Source: Billgrantia desiderata (GTDB taxonomy: Bacteria > Pseudomonadota > Gammaproteobacteria > Pseudomonadales > Halomonadaceae). Taken from it: a stretch of DNA of 64,000 nucleotides. Shown one piece after another: positions 7,866-16,891 of this stretch (the stretch's first letter is position 1; each line of letters opens with the position of its first letter). The notes beneath the pieces were generated by a model that saw only the letters and a list, made by a program, of their open reading frames with translations, was not told the origin of the DNA and did not search any database. Made by a program: the position numbers and the translations under genes. The stretch is from contig JAAQTN010000011.1 in NCBI GenBank assembly GCA_011742915.1, positions 56,054 to 120,053 of the forward strand, given 5' to 3'.

Positions 7866-10800
7866 CTACGTGCAGTGATGTCCCGTGGCTTCGGCCAGGA
7901 TACCCTGATCCATCGACTTCTGGGCCTCCAGCCCCTCGATGACTTGCACTATGCTGTGACGCTCGATCGGATTGATGCCCCGGCCGGGAAGTCGATAGGG
8001 CGTGCCCACCGCATCCGGCATCAGCGTGGCCAGCAGGGTACTGCCGGCGGCTCCGGCAAGAGCGCCGGCCCCACCGCCCAGCACCGCGCCCACCCCGGCC
8101 GCGGCGAGCGTGGAACTCAGCCGCCGCTCCTGCAGCAGTGTGAGTATCTCTCCCGCGACGCGGAAGGCCTGGATATTCTCGGGCCTGGGCTGATGCAGCG
8201 TGCTGCCATAGCGTTCCACGGTATTGGGATGCAGACCTGCGGAGTTGAGTGTGGTCGCAGGCAGCCCGCTTGCCCGTGAGGCGGCAGAAACTAATCCACC
8301 ACCTAGCGAATGTCCCACCAAGTGCACGTGAGCACCGGAGTCTTTAAGGCTGTTGCCGATATGAACGGCTCTTTGATAGTAATCTGAAGGTTGATTAAAA
8401 CCTTGCGCAAGGTTGTTCAGCCAATCTTCTCTGTTTTGGGTGCCTTTAAATGCGAGCGTTGGACCAAGTTTATCACCAAAAACTTCTTGGTCCGGGACAT
8501 AAAAACCTGCTCTAAAACCACTATTTGAGGGCTTCAATTGGCTTGGCTTTAAATCCATTGTCGCTAGGTAGTCAGCATCCAGGCTGCTATCCCCCCAGCC
8601 CACCGGCACGGGCTGGCTAGGGTCGTAGACATGCTGTGCCAGCCGGGCGTGCTCCACGGCGACGTTGTTGCGCGCGAAGCGCTCGGTGGTGGCGGCCAGG
8701 GTGTCGCGGGGGCCACCCGGAGGCATGGCGTCGAGCTGGTTTCTGGCGGCGGCGATCTGGCCCTGACGGCACTGCCAGCGTGCCGCCTTCTGGCGTCTGG
8801 CCTCCTCCAGGTCGTCTAGGCTCGAGTCTGCCGTATCGTCGCTATCTTCAAGCTCGACCTCGCCTTGCCCCGCGGCGGCGACGGCCATGGCCGCCGCCAT
8901 GAAGCCACCCATGAGCGGCATAGCGCCGGATTTGAGCGTCACGTCCTCGCTCGCTTCCGGCGTGGCGGCACCCGGCAGCAGCGCCGCTGCCGCCCCTTGC
9001 CCGCTCCCCGAGCCGGGGCTGCCTCCGGAGTTGATCTTGACCTGGGCGCCGACGATGGTGATACCGCTGGGGTCGAGCTTGAGGAAGCTGCCGCCGGCCT
9101 TGAGGGTGATCTCGGCGCCGGCGTCGATCACGGTCTTGCTGCCGGCCTGGTGGTGGATCTCCTGGCCGGCTTCGACGAGCTGGGCGCGGGCGGTCTTTTC
9201 ATGGCGCGTGGCGCCGACGATGAGGTGGTCGTCGCCGTCGACCTTGAGGTGGCGTTGGCCGCGCACGGTGAGGTGGTCGTCGGCGTGGATCTCGCTGATG
9301 CGGTTGCGGTGCACGGTGAGGTGGCTGTCGTTGCCGATCTCTTCGGTGCGGTCGTTGTGGGTCAGCAGTTCCAGGTCTTTCTGGGCGTGCAGCCAGATCT
9401 GCTCCTGGCCGGCTTCGTCATCGAAGCGCAGTTCGTTGAATCCTTCGCCTTGGTGACTCTGGGTGCGGATGACGGTACGGGTCTTGTGCGCCGGCAGTTC
9501 GTAGGGCGGTGTACTGACGGCATTGTAGATCCGTCCGGTGATCAGCGGTTGATCGGGATCGCCCTCCAGGTAGCTGACGAGGACCTCATGGCCGATCCTC
9601 GGAATCGCCATGCTGCCGTAGCCGCCGCCGGCCCAGTCCTGACTCACTCTCAGCCAGGCGCTCGGCGCTCTTTCCGCGGCTTCGCCTTCAGCCCCGGCGG
9701 TATTGGGCTCGGCATAGCGGTCCCAGGGGAACTGCACCTTGACCCGACCGTGCTCGTCGCAATGGATCTCTTCGCCTTCGGGGCCGACGACGAAGGCGAT
9801 CTGGGGGCCTTCGACCCGAGGGCGGGGGTTGGGCTCGGGGCGCCAGGCCTGGTCGGCGGGCATCAGCACCAGTTCGTTGTGGTATCGGGTCATGGCTTCC
9901 GAGCCTGCCCGACCCTGCAGGCCATCACTTTGATCGGCTTGCTCGCTGCCCTGAGCGAAGCCATCCTCTTCCAGGGCCTGGGGCTGCTTGCCGTGGTGCA
10001 CCACGCCGAGCACCTGCCAGTCTCGGTTGAGCTCGTCGAGGTCATGGTCGGTGAGCGTGAAGCGGGTACCCGGGGCGAGTTCGGGCAAATCGCTCTCGGC
10101 ATCGGCGGTATTGGCGCCACGGCGCAGCGCTTCGAGACGAATGCGAGTGAAGGCCTGGCCGGAGGCGTCGGCCTTGTAGCGCCCGGGGTAGTCGTAGTGC
10201 TCGTACCCTGTATCAACGACGCCACGCTGGCCGTGAGCTTCCAGATCGCGTGCGGCGTGGTCGTGCAGCTGGCCGTAGGCAGGTTTCTTGAACGAGTAGT
10301 CCTTGAGCGTGGCCGAGGCCGGCGCGACCCGGGTATGCTGCTGCAGCTTGCGCACATGACGCGCCGGTGGCGTGCCCCCGGCGCGACCGTGGTAGGTACG
10401 CTCGCCCAGGTGGCTCAGCACCTGAGGCGCGTCGGCGAACACCAGGCGGTGGGCGGCGCGGGCGTCCTCATCGCTACCGACCTGGAAGAACTCATGGAAG
10501 TAGAACAGCCCCTCTTCGGCGGCCAGGCGCTCGACGAAGGCAAGATCGTCTTCCCGGTACTGCGTGAGGTACTCCCGAGACTCGGGTTCGCGGGTGGCGG
10601 CGAAGGCGAGATCGGTCAGCCCGTGCTCGTCGCACAGGGTGTTGAGTACCGTGAGCGGCGAAACCTCCTGGAAGATGCGCGAGTTCTGGCGCAGGCCAAG
10701 GCGCCACAGGGCGGGACGGATCTCGACCCAGTAGAAGGTGTGGCGGTGGCCGCGGTCGCCACGGGCGAACTCGCTGACGATGCCGTTCACCTGGCGCAGC

Positions 10801-11015
10801 ATCTCGTCGTCCTGCCAGATCGTCAGGGTGGCCTCGCGGTCGAGGATGTCGCGGGCGGAGAGGCTGCCGTTACGGCTGGCGAAGCGCACCGTGAGCTCGA
10901 AGGGGGCGGAGAGCCGTTCCCGGTGGGTGAACTCGATGACCGCCAGGCCCTCGGTATCGGGCGAGCTGGCATTGGCGAGCTGAAGGGTGAAGTGAAGTCC
11001 GTTTTCAGAGGCCAT
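7866..11015 (-). CDS. vgrG: Evolved VgrG spike protein with C-terminal lipase effector domain
   Basis: 1049 residues. The N-terminal gp27/gp5-like VgrG core spans about residues 1-520, with WYVEIRPALW-type and HEVLVSYLEGDPDQPLITGR blocks. A gp5-C-like beta-helix of short HLTV/HLKV repeats follows to about 660, then an Ala-rich linker. The last 290 residues form an alpha/beta-hydrolase with the nucleophile motif GHSLGGG (Ser903) and a downstream RHSIVQVIEG that probably supplies the catalytic His. Such a protein would sit at the tip of the type VI needle and deliver a lipase or phospholipase into a neighbouring cell. A Gly/Ala-rich hydrophobic stretch (about residues 965-997) separates Ser and His. 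Codons 812-892 are far more AT-rich than the rest. Start: AGGAGGAAGC before ATG. No other T6SS gene is in the window. Confidence 0.9.
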   Translation of the reverse strand: MASENGLHFTLQLANASSPDTEGLAVIEFTHRERLSAPFELTVRFASRNGSLSARDILDREATLTIWQDDEMLRQVNGIVSEFARGDRGHRHTFYWVEIRPALWRLGLRQNSRIFQEVSPLTVLNTLCDEHGLTDLAFAATREPESREYLTQYREDDLAFVERLAAEEGLFYFHEFFQVGSDEDARAAHRLVFADAPQVLSHLGERTYHGRAGGTPPARHVRKLQQHTRVAPASATLKDYSFKKPAYGQLHDHAARDLEAHGQRGVVDTGYEHYDYPGRYKADASGQAFTRIRLEALRRGANTADAESDLPELAPGTRFTLTDHDLDELNRDWQVLGVVHHGKQPQALEEDGFAQGSEQADQSDGLQGRAGSEAMTRYHNELVLMPADQAWRPEPNPRPRVEGPQIAFVVGPEGEEIHCDEHGRVKVQFPWDRYAEPNTAGAEGEAAERAPSAWLRVSQDWAGGGYGSMAIPRIGHEVLVSYLEGDPDQPLITGRIYNAVSTPPYELPAHKTRTVIRTQSHQGEGFNELRFDDEAGQEQIWLHAQKDLELLTHNDRTEEIGNDSHLTVHRNRISEIHADDHLTVRGQRHLKVDGDDHLIVGATRHEKTARAQLVEAGQEIHHQAGSKTVIDAGAEITLKAGGSFLKLDPSGITIVGAQVKINSGGSPGSGSGQGAAAALLPGAATPEASEDVTLKSGAMPLMGGFMAAAMAVAAAGQGEVELEDSDDTADSSLDDLEEARRQKAARWQCRQGQIAAARNQLDAMPPGGPRDTLAATTERFARNNVAVEHARLAQHVYDPSQPVPVGWGDSSLDADYLATMDLKPSQLKPSNSGFRAGFYVPDQEVFGDKLGPTLAFKGTQNREDWLNNLAQGFNQPSDYYQRAVHIGNSLKDSGAHVHLVGHSLGGGLVSAASRASGLPATTLNSAGLHPNTVERYGSTLHQPRPENIQAFRVAGEILTLLQERRLSSTLAAAGVGAVLGGGAGALAGAAGSTLLATLMPDAVGTPYRLPGRGINPIERHSIVQVIEGLEAQKSMDQGILAEATGHHCT

Positions 11016-11127
11016 GCTTCCTCCTGGAGGCGTACATGGCCGAGTTGCAGCAGATGCTGTGCCAGTATTTGGCTAATAAAGTAAAAACAAGGAAATAACA
11101 GAGAGGAGGTCCAAAAGGCTAAGTGGA
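11016..11127 (-). promoter_or_regulatory. AT-rich upstream region of vgrG
   Basis: Reading the minus strand, this stretch holds a T-rich tract with TTGTTT and TACTGG 17 bases apart as a possible sigma70-type promoter, then the AGGAGG ribosome site of vgrG. It is clearly more AT-rich than the surroundings. No repeat or attachment site was seen in it. Confidence 0.35.
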
Positions 11128-11187
11128 CTCAGGCAATCCATTGCCTGAGGCGGGCAAGAAGTTGCCCGTTGGGCAAGTTCTTGCCCG
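11128..11187. terminator. Two adjacent perfect or near-perfect hairpins after malK
   Basis: CTCAGGCAAT / ATTGCCTGAG (11128-11149) are separated by 2 bases. Next, 11151-11187 folds as CGGGCAAGAA-g-TTGCCC, loop GTT, GGGCAA-g-TTCTTGCCCG, a 16-pair stem with one G:G mismatch. The pair begins 4 bases after the malK stop on the minus strand and precedes vgrG. Likely terminator of the alpha-glucosidase-malK unit, insulating vgrG. Confidence 0.55.
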
Positions 11188-11190
11188 TGC

Positions 11191-12306
11191 TCAATGAGTG
11201 ACGCCGGGAATCCGTACCTGCCGCGGACAGGCCTTGCCGTCGGCGGCGAACAGGTGGCAGCGCTCGCCGGAGAGCCCCAGCTCGACCGCCTGGCCGTCCT
11301 CCAGGTGGGTCAAGCCGTCGAGGCGCTGGGTCAGGGTCTCGCTGACGCCCTCTACCCGCAGGTGGGCCAGTGTCTCGTAGCCGAGCCTTTCGGCCACCAT
11401 GAGCCTGGCCGTCAGTCGCGCGTCGGCGTCGGCAGGGGCGACGAAGTCCTCGGCGCGCACGGCGAGGGTGGCCTTGTCGCCCGCACGCAGCCGGGCGCCG
11501 TCGACCGCCACGGCCAGCGTCGCGCCGCCGGGCAGGCGTACCGAGGTGCGCTGACGACCGGGATCTAGCACCTCGACCGGTATGACGTTGATGCGCGGCG
11601 AGCCGATGAAGCGCGCCACCTCCAGCGTGGCGGGGAAGTGATAGAGCGACAGCGGTGCGCCGACCTGGGCGATGCGACCGCCGGCCAGCAGCACGATGCG
11701 GTCGGCCAGGGTCATCGCTTCCACCTGGTCGTGGGTCACGTAGATCATGGTGGCGCCCAGACGCCGGTGCAGCTCGGCGATCTGCACCCGCATGTCGACC
11801 CGCAGAGCGGCATCGAGGTTGGAGAGCGGCTCGTCGAACAGGAACACCGCCGGCTCCTTGACCAGGGTGCGGCCGATGGCCACCCGCTGGCGCTGGCCGC
11901 CGGAAAGCTCCTTGGGCTTGCGTTCGAGCAGCTCGCCCAGATGCAGCATCTCGGCGGCATGCTCCACGCGACGGCGGATCTCGGCCTTGTCGGTGCGGGC
12001 GAGCTTAAGGCCGAAGGCCATGTTCTCGGCCACCGTCATGTGCGGGTAGAGCGCGTAGGACTGGAACACCATGCCGATGTCGCGCTCCTGGGGCGGTACC
12101 TCGTTGATGCGCTCGCCGTCGAGGCGCATCTCGCCGTGGCTGATGTCCTCGAGGCCCGCGATCATGCGCAGCAGGGTGGACTTGCCGCAGCCGGAGGGGC
12201 CGACGAAGACGACGAACTCGCCGTCCTCGATGGTCAGGTCGATATCGCGGGAGACCTCGACCCCCGCGTAATCCTTGCCGATGCCGGCCAGTGTCAGACG
12301 TCCCAT
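11191..12306 (-). CDS. malK: Maltose/maltodextrin ABC transporter ATP-binding protein
   Basis: 371 residues, exactly the length of E. coli MalK. Walker A is GPSGCGKST (residues 36-44), the signature is LSGGQRQRVAIGRTL, and Walker B with the following loop is FLFDEPLSNLD. A TOBE-type C-terminal regulatory domain follows (NVIPVEVLDPGRQRTSVRLP onward). It powers MalFG import. The frame is open further upstream, but ATG 12306 has AGGAGGAGA 5 bases before it and gives the canonical N-terminus MGRLTLAGIGKDY. It overlaps the alpha-glucosidase end by 13 bases, implying translational coupling. In family members the C-terminal domain can also restrain MalT; that is not testable here. Confidence 0.94.
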   Translation of the reverse strand: MGRLTLAGIGKDYAGVEVSRDIDLTIEDGEFVVFVGPSGCGKSTLLRMIAGLEDISHGEMRLDGERINEVPPQERDIGMVFQSYALYPHMTVAENMAFGLKLARTDKAEIRRRVEHAAEMLHLGELLERKPKELSGGQRQRVAIGRTLVKEPAVFLFDEPLSNLDAALRVDMRVQIAELHRRLGATMIYVTHDQVEAMTLADRIVLLAGGRIAQVGAPLSLYHFPATLEVARFIGSPRINVIPVEVLDPGRQRTSVRLPGGATLAVAVDGARLRAGDKATLAVRAEDFVAPADADARLTARLMVAERLGYETLAHLRVEGVSETLTQRLDGLTHLEDGQAVELGLSGERCHLFAADGKACPRQVRIPGVTH

Positions 12307-13970
12307 ACGATCTCCTCCTGTGCCGGACAGCGGGCGATGGCGATGCCGCAGGGCGGCAGCTGCACCTCGCCATTGGCCCAGACGCCGTTGACCAGCGCCG
12401 GGGCGTCGTCGAGCGGACGCGCTTGCCGCGGGGCGGGCAGGGTACGCGGCGCGTCGCTGAAGTTCAGTGCGACCAGAAGGCGCTCGTTGGGTGCGCGCGC
12501 GGGGTGGTGGCGCTCCAGGCACAGCACCTCGTCGCGTACCGGGTGATAGCGCACCTCGCCCTTCTTCAATGCCACGTGTTCACGGCGGAAGGCAAGGAAG
12601 GCGCGGTAGGCATTGAGCAGCGAATCGGGCGCTTCGTCCTGGTGCCGCATGGCCAGCCCCAGATGGGCCTCGGGTACCGGCAGCCAGGGCTCGCCCTGGG
12701 AGAAGTCGCCGTGGCGGGTGTCGCCACACCAGGGGTGGGGCGTACGGCAGCCGTCGCGCCCCTTGTAGGCCGGCCAGAAGGTGATACCGGCCGGGTCGAC
12801 GAGCTGCTCCAGGGTCAGCTCGGCCTCGGGCAGGCCCAGTTCCTCGCCCTGGTAGAGACAGACGCTGCCGCGCTGGGTCAGCAGGAAGGCGAGGTAGAGA
12901 CGCAGCCTGTCCGGGTCGTCCTGGGCCTTCCAACGTGTCGCCAGGCGCGGCACGTCGTGGTTGCCCAGTGCCCAGCACGGCCAGCCGTCGCCGATCTTCG
13001 CTTCCATGGCGGTCATCGTCCGATGCAGGAAATCGGGATCGTGGCGCTCGCCCAGCAGGTCGAAGGAGTAGGCCATGTGCAGGCGCTTGTTGCCTTGGGT
13101 ATAGGCCGCCATCACGTTCAGCGAGTCATCGTCGCCCACCTCGCCGACGCTGGTGGTGCCGGGATACTCGTCGAGCAGGGCGCGCAGCTTCTCGAGGAAG
13201 GCCAGGTTCTCCGGCTGAGTCTTGTCGTGCAGGTGCAGCTGGTAGCCGTAGGGGTTGTCGGGGCGCACGCCGAGAAAGCCTTCCGCCGCATCGCTGCGCG
13301 GCGGGTTGTCCACGAGCTCACCGTGGGTGCAGAAGTTCACCGCGTCCAGGCGGAAGCCGTCCACACCGCGATCGAGCCAGAAGCGCACCTCGTCGAGAAT
13401 GGCCTCGACCACCGCCGGGTTGCGGAAGTTGAGATCGGGCTGGCTGTCCAGAAAGTTGTGCAGGTAGTACTGGCAGCGCCGGGTGTCCCACTGCCAGGCG
13501 CTGCCGCCGAACACCGACTGCCAGTTGGTGGGCGGCGAGCCGTCGGCCTTGGCCTCGGCCCACACGTACCAGTCGGCCTTGGGGTTGTCGCGGCTGGCCC
13601 GGCTCTCGCTGAACCAGGGGTGACGGTCGGAGGTGTGCGACAGCACCTGGTCGATGGTGACCTTGAGTCCGCGGGCGTGAGCCGCTTCCACCAGGCGGTC
13701 GAAGTCGTCCAGGGTGCCGAAGATGGGATCGACGCTGCGATAGTCGGCCACGTCGTAGCCGAAGTCCTTCATCGGCGAGGTGAAGAAGGGCGAGATCCAG
13801 ATCGCGTCGACGTTGAGCGACGCGATGTAATCGAGCTTGTCGATGATGCCCGGCAGATCGCCGATGCCGTCGCCGTTGCTGTCCATGAAGCTGCGCGGGT
13901 AGATCTGGTAGATCACCGCGCCGCGCCACCAGTCCTGTCCCTGTCTGCCGAAGAGGTGCTGTGCGTTCAT
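12294..13970 (-). CDS. GH13 alpha-glucosidase (oligo-glucosidase type)
   Basis: 558 residues, cytoplasmic (no signal peptide). A GH13 TIM barrel opens with WWRGAVIYQIYPRSFMDSNG. Catalytic residues read from the motifs are nucleophile Asp209 (GVDGFRLDAVNF), acid/base Glu277 (TTSVGEVGDDD) and Asp339 (LGNHDVPR). The enzyme should cleave alpha-glucosidic bonds in maltose and short maltodextrins arriving through MalEFGK. The architecture and motifs resemble the GH13_23 alpha-glucosidase described from Halomonas sp. H11. First gene of the unit with malK. It is preceded by candidate MalT sites at 14046-14085. Confidence 0.92.
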   Translation of the reverse strand: MNAQHLFGRQGQDWWRGAVIYQIYPRSFMDSNGDGIGDLPGIIDKLDYIASLNVDAIWISPFFTSPMKDFGYDVADYRSVDPIFGTLDDFDRLVEAAHARGLKVTIDQVLSHTSDRHPWFSESRASRDNPKADWYVWAEAKADGSPPTNWQSVFGGSAWQWDTRRCQYYLHNFLDSQPDLNFRNPAVVEAILDEVRFWLDRGVDGFRLDAVNFCTHGELVDNPPRSDAAEGFLGVRPDNPYGYQLHLHDKTQPENLAFLEKLRALLDEYPGTTSVGEVGDDDSLNVMAAYTQGNKRLHMAYSFDLLGERHDPDFLHRTMTAMEAKIGDGWPCWALGNHDVPRLATRWKAQDDPDRLRLYLAFLLTQRGSVCLYQGEELGLPEAELTLEQLVDPAGITFWPAYKGRDGCRTPHPWCGDTRHGDFSQGEPWLPVPEAHLGLAMRHQDEAPDSLLNAYRAFLAFRREHVALKKGEVRYHPVRDEVLCLERHHPARAPNERLLVALNFSDAPRTLPAPRQARPLDDAPALVNGVWANGEVQLPPCGIAIARCPAQEEIVWDV

Positions 13971-14045
13971 GCCTTGTCCTTGTCGTCGTGCCTTACGAAG
14001 AAACGTAGGGTCGATGGTGACGCCATGGGCAGTGCAGGGAATCCT

Positions 14046-14085
14046 CTACGCCCCGGCACCGGGGAGGCGTAGTCGGGGGGCGGAG
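14046..14085. promoter_or_regulatory. Candidate MalT sites upstream of the alpha-glucosidase gene
   Basis: CTACGCCCC (14046-14054) faces GGCGTAG (14066-14072), forming an imperfect palindrome. GGGGAGGCGT (14061-14070) and GGGGCGGAGT (14077-14086) each match the MalT box at 8 of 10 positions. The region lies between the end of malT and the start of the alpha-glucosidase gene. The CTACGCCCC element is shared with the malE upstream region. Binding is inferred. Confidence 0.5.
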
Positions 14086-14099
14086 TCCGGCCGCTTGGC

Positions 14100-16805
14100 C
14101 TACTCCCCCTGGATGCGCGACAGCAGCTCGCCGGCCAGGGCGATGGCCTCATCGCGGCGGCGGATGTTCTGTTTCTGGTAGAGACTGCGAATATGAGTCT
14201 TGACCGTAGTGGGGGCGACCGAGAGCTGCTCGGCAATCTGCTCGTTGGAGAGCCCGGCGTGGATCAGGCCGAGAATCTGCCACTCGCGGCGGGTCAGCGG
14301 CGAAGTGCGGATCAGCTCCGGCACATCGGGTCGCGAGACGATGTCATCGATCACCGAGTCGTCGAGCATCAGGCGCACGGCGCGACCGAACTCGCGCTGA
14401 CGGCGGGCGAGGTCGAGCAGTCGTTCGGCATGACCGCGGACCAGCGGTTCCAGCTCGTGCTCGGCCAGCAGGCGTTCGAGCATCTCGGACAGTGCCCGGC
14501 CCAGGCGCAGGAAGCTGCCGGCCAGTGCCGTGCGGGTGGCGAGCGTCAGTGCCTGGCGGAGATGCGCCAGCGCTTCGGCGTGCCGGCCGCGCTGCCACTC
14601 CAGCCCGGCCAGGCAGATTCGGTTGCGATTGGCGTCGGTGGTAAGCCCCAGTCGCTCGGTCTCGCGCTCCAGCGCGACGAGCAGCGCTTCGGCCTCATCG
14701 AAGCGGCCGAGCAGGATCATGGCGCGTGCATGATTGCGCAGGTTGCATTGGGCGAAGTGATTGCTGGCCTGTGCCGGGTCGCCGGGAGGCGCCTCCTGCA
14801 GCCAACGGGCCACGGCGTCGAGATCGCCGTTGGCCTGCCACCAGGCGAGCAGGGTGGCATGGGCGTTGGCCTGCCAGTCGATGTGATAGTTGCCCTGCAC
14901 CAGGATCTTGCGCATGCGGCGGATATGGTCGGCGCACTGGGCCTGGTCGCCCCGCGACAGTGCCACCTTGGCCAGGCCGATGTGGCATTGCAGGGTCCAG
15001 CGCTCGCCCTGGGTGTCGAGCACTTCGATGCCTTTCAGCGCCGCTTGCTCCGCCGCTTCCAGGCGCTGCCACTCCCACAGCAGCTGGCTGCGGATGCGAT
15101 AGAGGAATTCGCACACCGGCAGGCGGTCGAGGCCGGCGTGTTCGACGTGGGCGATGGCGCGTTCCTGCACGTCGAAGGCGGCCTGCAGGCGGCCCTGTGC
15201 CACCAGCGTCTCGGACTGATGGCACAGCGCCCACAGCAGCATCTGCGCATCGCCGACACGATTGGCTTCCCGCTCCACGCTGTGGATGCGCTGCAGCGAC
15301 TCGTCCAGGTAGCCCTGCACGAAGCGCGCCTCGGCCAGTATCGCCGCGGCGGTCAGCGGGGTCGTGGCCAGATAGCGGGGCGGCAGGGTCAGGGCCTGTT
15401 CGGCCAGTGGCGCCGCCCGTTCGGCGTCGCCCTCGTTGATCGCCAGTTGCGCCCGTAGAGTGGCGAACTCGGCGGCCAGTTCGGCCCATTCGGGCAGCTC
15501 GAGCTGCGCCTCGATCCAGCCGATGGCCTGGCGGGTGCGGTCGAAATGATACTGGGCATGCGAGGCCCAGCCGTGCAGCAGGGTGAGCCGGGGAGAGTCG
15601 ACCAGGCGGGTATCGCCGAGCGTGGCGAGCCCGCGCGCCAGCAGTGAGAAGTGGCCGTTGGCCAGCAGCCCGGGCCCTTCGCGTTCGAGCAGCTCGGCCA
15701 GCGGTTCGGGGGCTTCGGCCTCGATGGCCTGGGCCAGCGCCAGGGCGGGGTTGCCCAGGCGCAGCCAGGCGGTGCTGGCGCGCTGATGCAGCTCGTGCTG
15801 TGTCGTCAGGCTGAGCTCGTGGCGGCGGTGGCGCAGGTAGCCGGCGAACAGCCGATGAAAGCGAAACCATTGCGAATGAGGTTCGATACGCTCGAGGAAC
15901 AGACCGGCCCGCTCCAGCGCCTCCAACCGCTGCGAGAGTCGTTCGCCCTCCAGCAGCCTGGCGACCAGATTGGGCGAGAAGCGCTCGAGCACGCCGAGCT
16001 GCAGCAGCAGCTGGTGGTCCTGTTCGTCGATACAACGTGCCAGCAACTCGTCGAACCAGGCGACGAAGTCCGGATGGCTGCCATCGAGTCGCTCCAGCAG
16101 GGTATCGAAGGAGGCCAGGGTGGTGGTGCGCTCGATCAGCCAGGCCAGTGCCAGCGGCCACCCTTCGGTGCGGCGCAGGGCGCGCTCCAGGCTGACCCGG
16201 GTTGGCGGCAGGCTGAGCTGTTCGGCGCACAGGGTCTGGGCCTCTTCCGCATCGAAGGCCAGCTCGCTCAGGCCGATCTCCTCCAGTTCGCCGCGTAGCC
16301 GGAGTTCCGGCAGGCCCAGGTCGGGGCGCGTGCGCGAGGCGAGGGTCAGCGTCAGCCAGGACGGCTGGTGGCACAGCCAGTGGCGCAGGCACTCGAGGAT
16401 CTGCGAGTGCCGAATATGTTGGACGTCATCCAGCACCAGCCGGCCGGGTGCGGACTGCTCCGGCAGCAGCGCCAGCCAGGTCTCCATGGCTTCGGCCAGG
16501 CTGCCGGCCACGGGCAGCTCGAGCGTGTGGCCGAGCTCACGGCACAGGCGGGTCAGCGCTTCGCGAAAATAGGCGGCGAAGCGGCCTGGTTCGTCGTCGC
16601 GGGCGTCCAGACACAGCCAGGCCGAGGGTTGCTCCAGTTGGGTCAGACGCTCGGCCAGCAGCGTGCTCTTGCCGTAGCCGGGCGGTGCCTGGACCATCAA
16701 CAGGCGGATCCGCTCGCTGAGCGCGAAGCAGTCGTTCAGCCTTTCTCGGGCCACGACGGTGTCAGGCAGTGCAGGCGGGCGGAGCTTTTCCAGGAGAATG
16801 GTCAT
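14100..16805 (-). CDS. malT: MalT-type ATP-dependent LuxR-family activator
   Basis: 901 residues, the same length as E. coli MalT. Walker A APPGYGKST (residues 40-48) opens a STAND-type NTPase domain. It is followed by a long helical superhelical sensor region (about 420-800) and a C-terminal LuxR helix-turn-helix with LTRREWQILGLIHAGLSNEQ and VAPTTVKTHIRSLYQKQNI. MalT is activated by ATP and maltotriose and turns on mal promoters through boxes of the GGGGA(T/G)GAGG type. It lies just upstream of the alpha-glucosidase-malK unit on the same strand. No clear Shine-Dalgarno sequence precedes the ATG at 16805, so weak translation is possible. Confidence 0.92.
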   Translation of the reverse strand: MTILLEKLRPPALPDTVVARERLNDCFALSERIRLLMVQAPPGYGKSTLLAERLTQLEQPSAWLCLDARDDEPGRFAAYFREALTRLCRELGHTLELPVAGSLAEAMETWLALLPEQSAPGRLVLDDVQHIRHSQILECLRHWLCHQPSWLTLTLASRTRPDLGLPELRLRGELEEIGLSELAFDAEEAQTLCAEQLSLPPTRVSLERALRRTEGWPLALAWLIERTTTLASFDTLLERLDGSHPDFVAWFDELLARCIDEQDHQLLLQLGVLERFSPNLVARLLEGERLSQRLEALERAGLFLERIEPHSQWFRFHRLFAGYLRHRRHELSLTTQHELHQRASTAWLRLGNPALALAQAIEAEAPEPLAELLEREGPGLLANGHFSLLARGLATLGDTRLVDSPRLTLLHGWASHAQYHFDRTRQAIGWIEAQLELPEWAELAAEFATLRAQLAINEGDAERAAPLAEQALTLPPRYLATTPLTAAAILAEARFVQGYLDESLQRIHSVEREANRVGDAQMLLWALCHQSETLVAQGRLQAAFDVQERAIAHVEHAGLDRLPVCEFLYRIRSQLLWEWQRLEAAEQAALKGIEVLDTQGERWTLQCHIGLAKVALSRGDQAQCADHIRRMRKILVQGNYHIDWQANAHATLLAWWQANGDLDAVARWLQEAPPGDPAQASNHFAQCNLRNHARAMILLGRFDEAEALLVALERETERLGLTTDANRNRICLAGLEWQRGRHAEALAHLRQALTLATRTALAGSFLRLGRALSEMLERLLAEHELEPLVRGHAERLLDLARRQREFGRAVRLMLDDSVIDDIVSRPDVPELIRTSPLTRREWQILGLIHAGLSNEQIAEQLSVAPTTVKTHIRSLYQKQNIRRRDEAIALAGELLSRIQGE

Positions 16806-16891
16806 CGAAAACCGTCGCTGAACCGTTTCAGTTTCCAGTATGACGGCTGGCTCGTCGCCTTTGGGCGCTCTGCGACCAAGGTCGTAGCCAA

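Noticed and set aside
8865-11084. Long plus-strand open frame opposite vgrG (over 700 codons)
   Set aside because: It mirrors the GC-rich codons of vgrG on the other strand, has no family motifs and low-complexity composition; the minus-strand VgrG is certain.
12291-14072. Long plus-strand open frame opposite malK start and alpha-glucosidase
   Set aside because: Antisense shadow of the GH13 gene, rich in Val/Gly/His with no recognisable domain.
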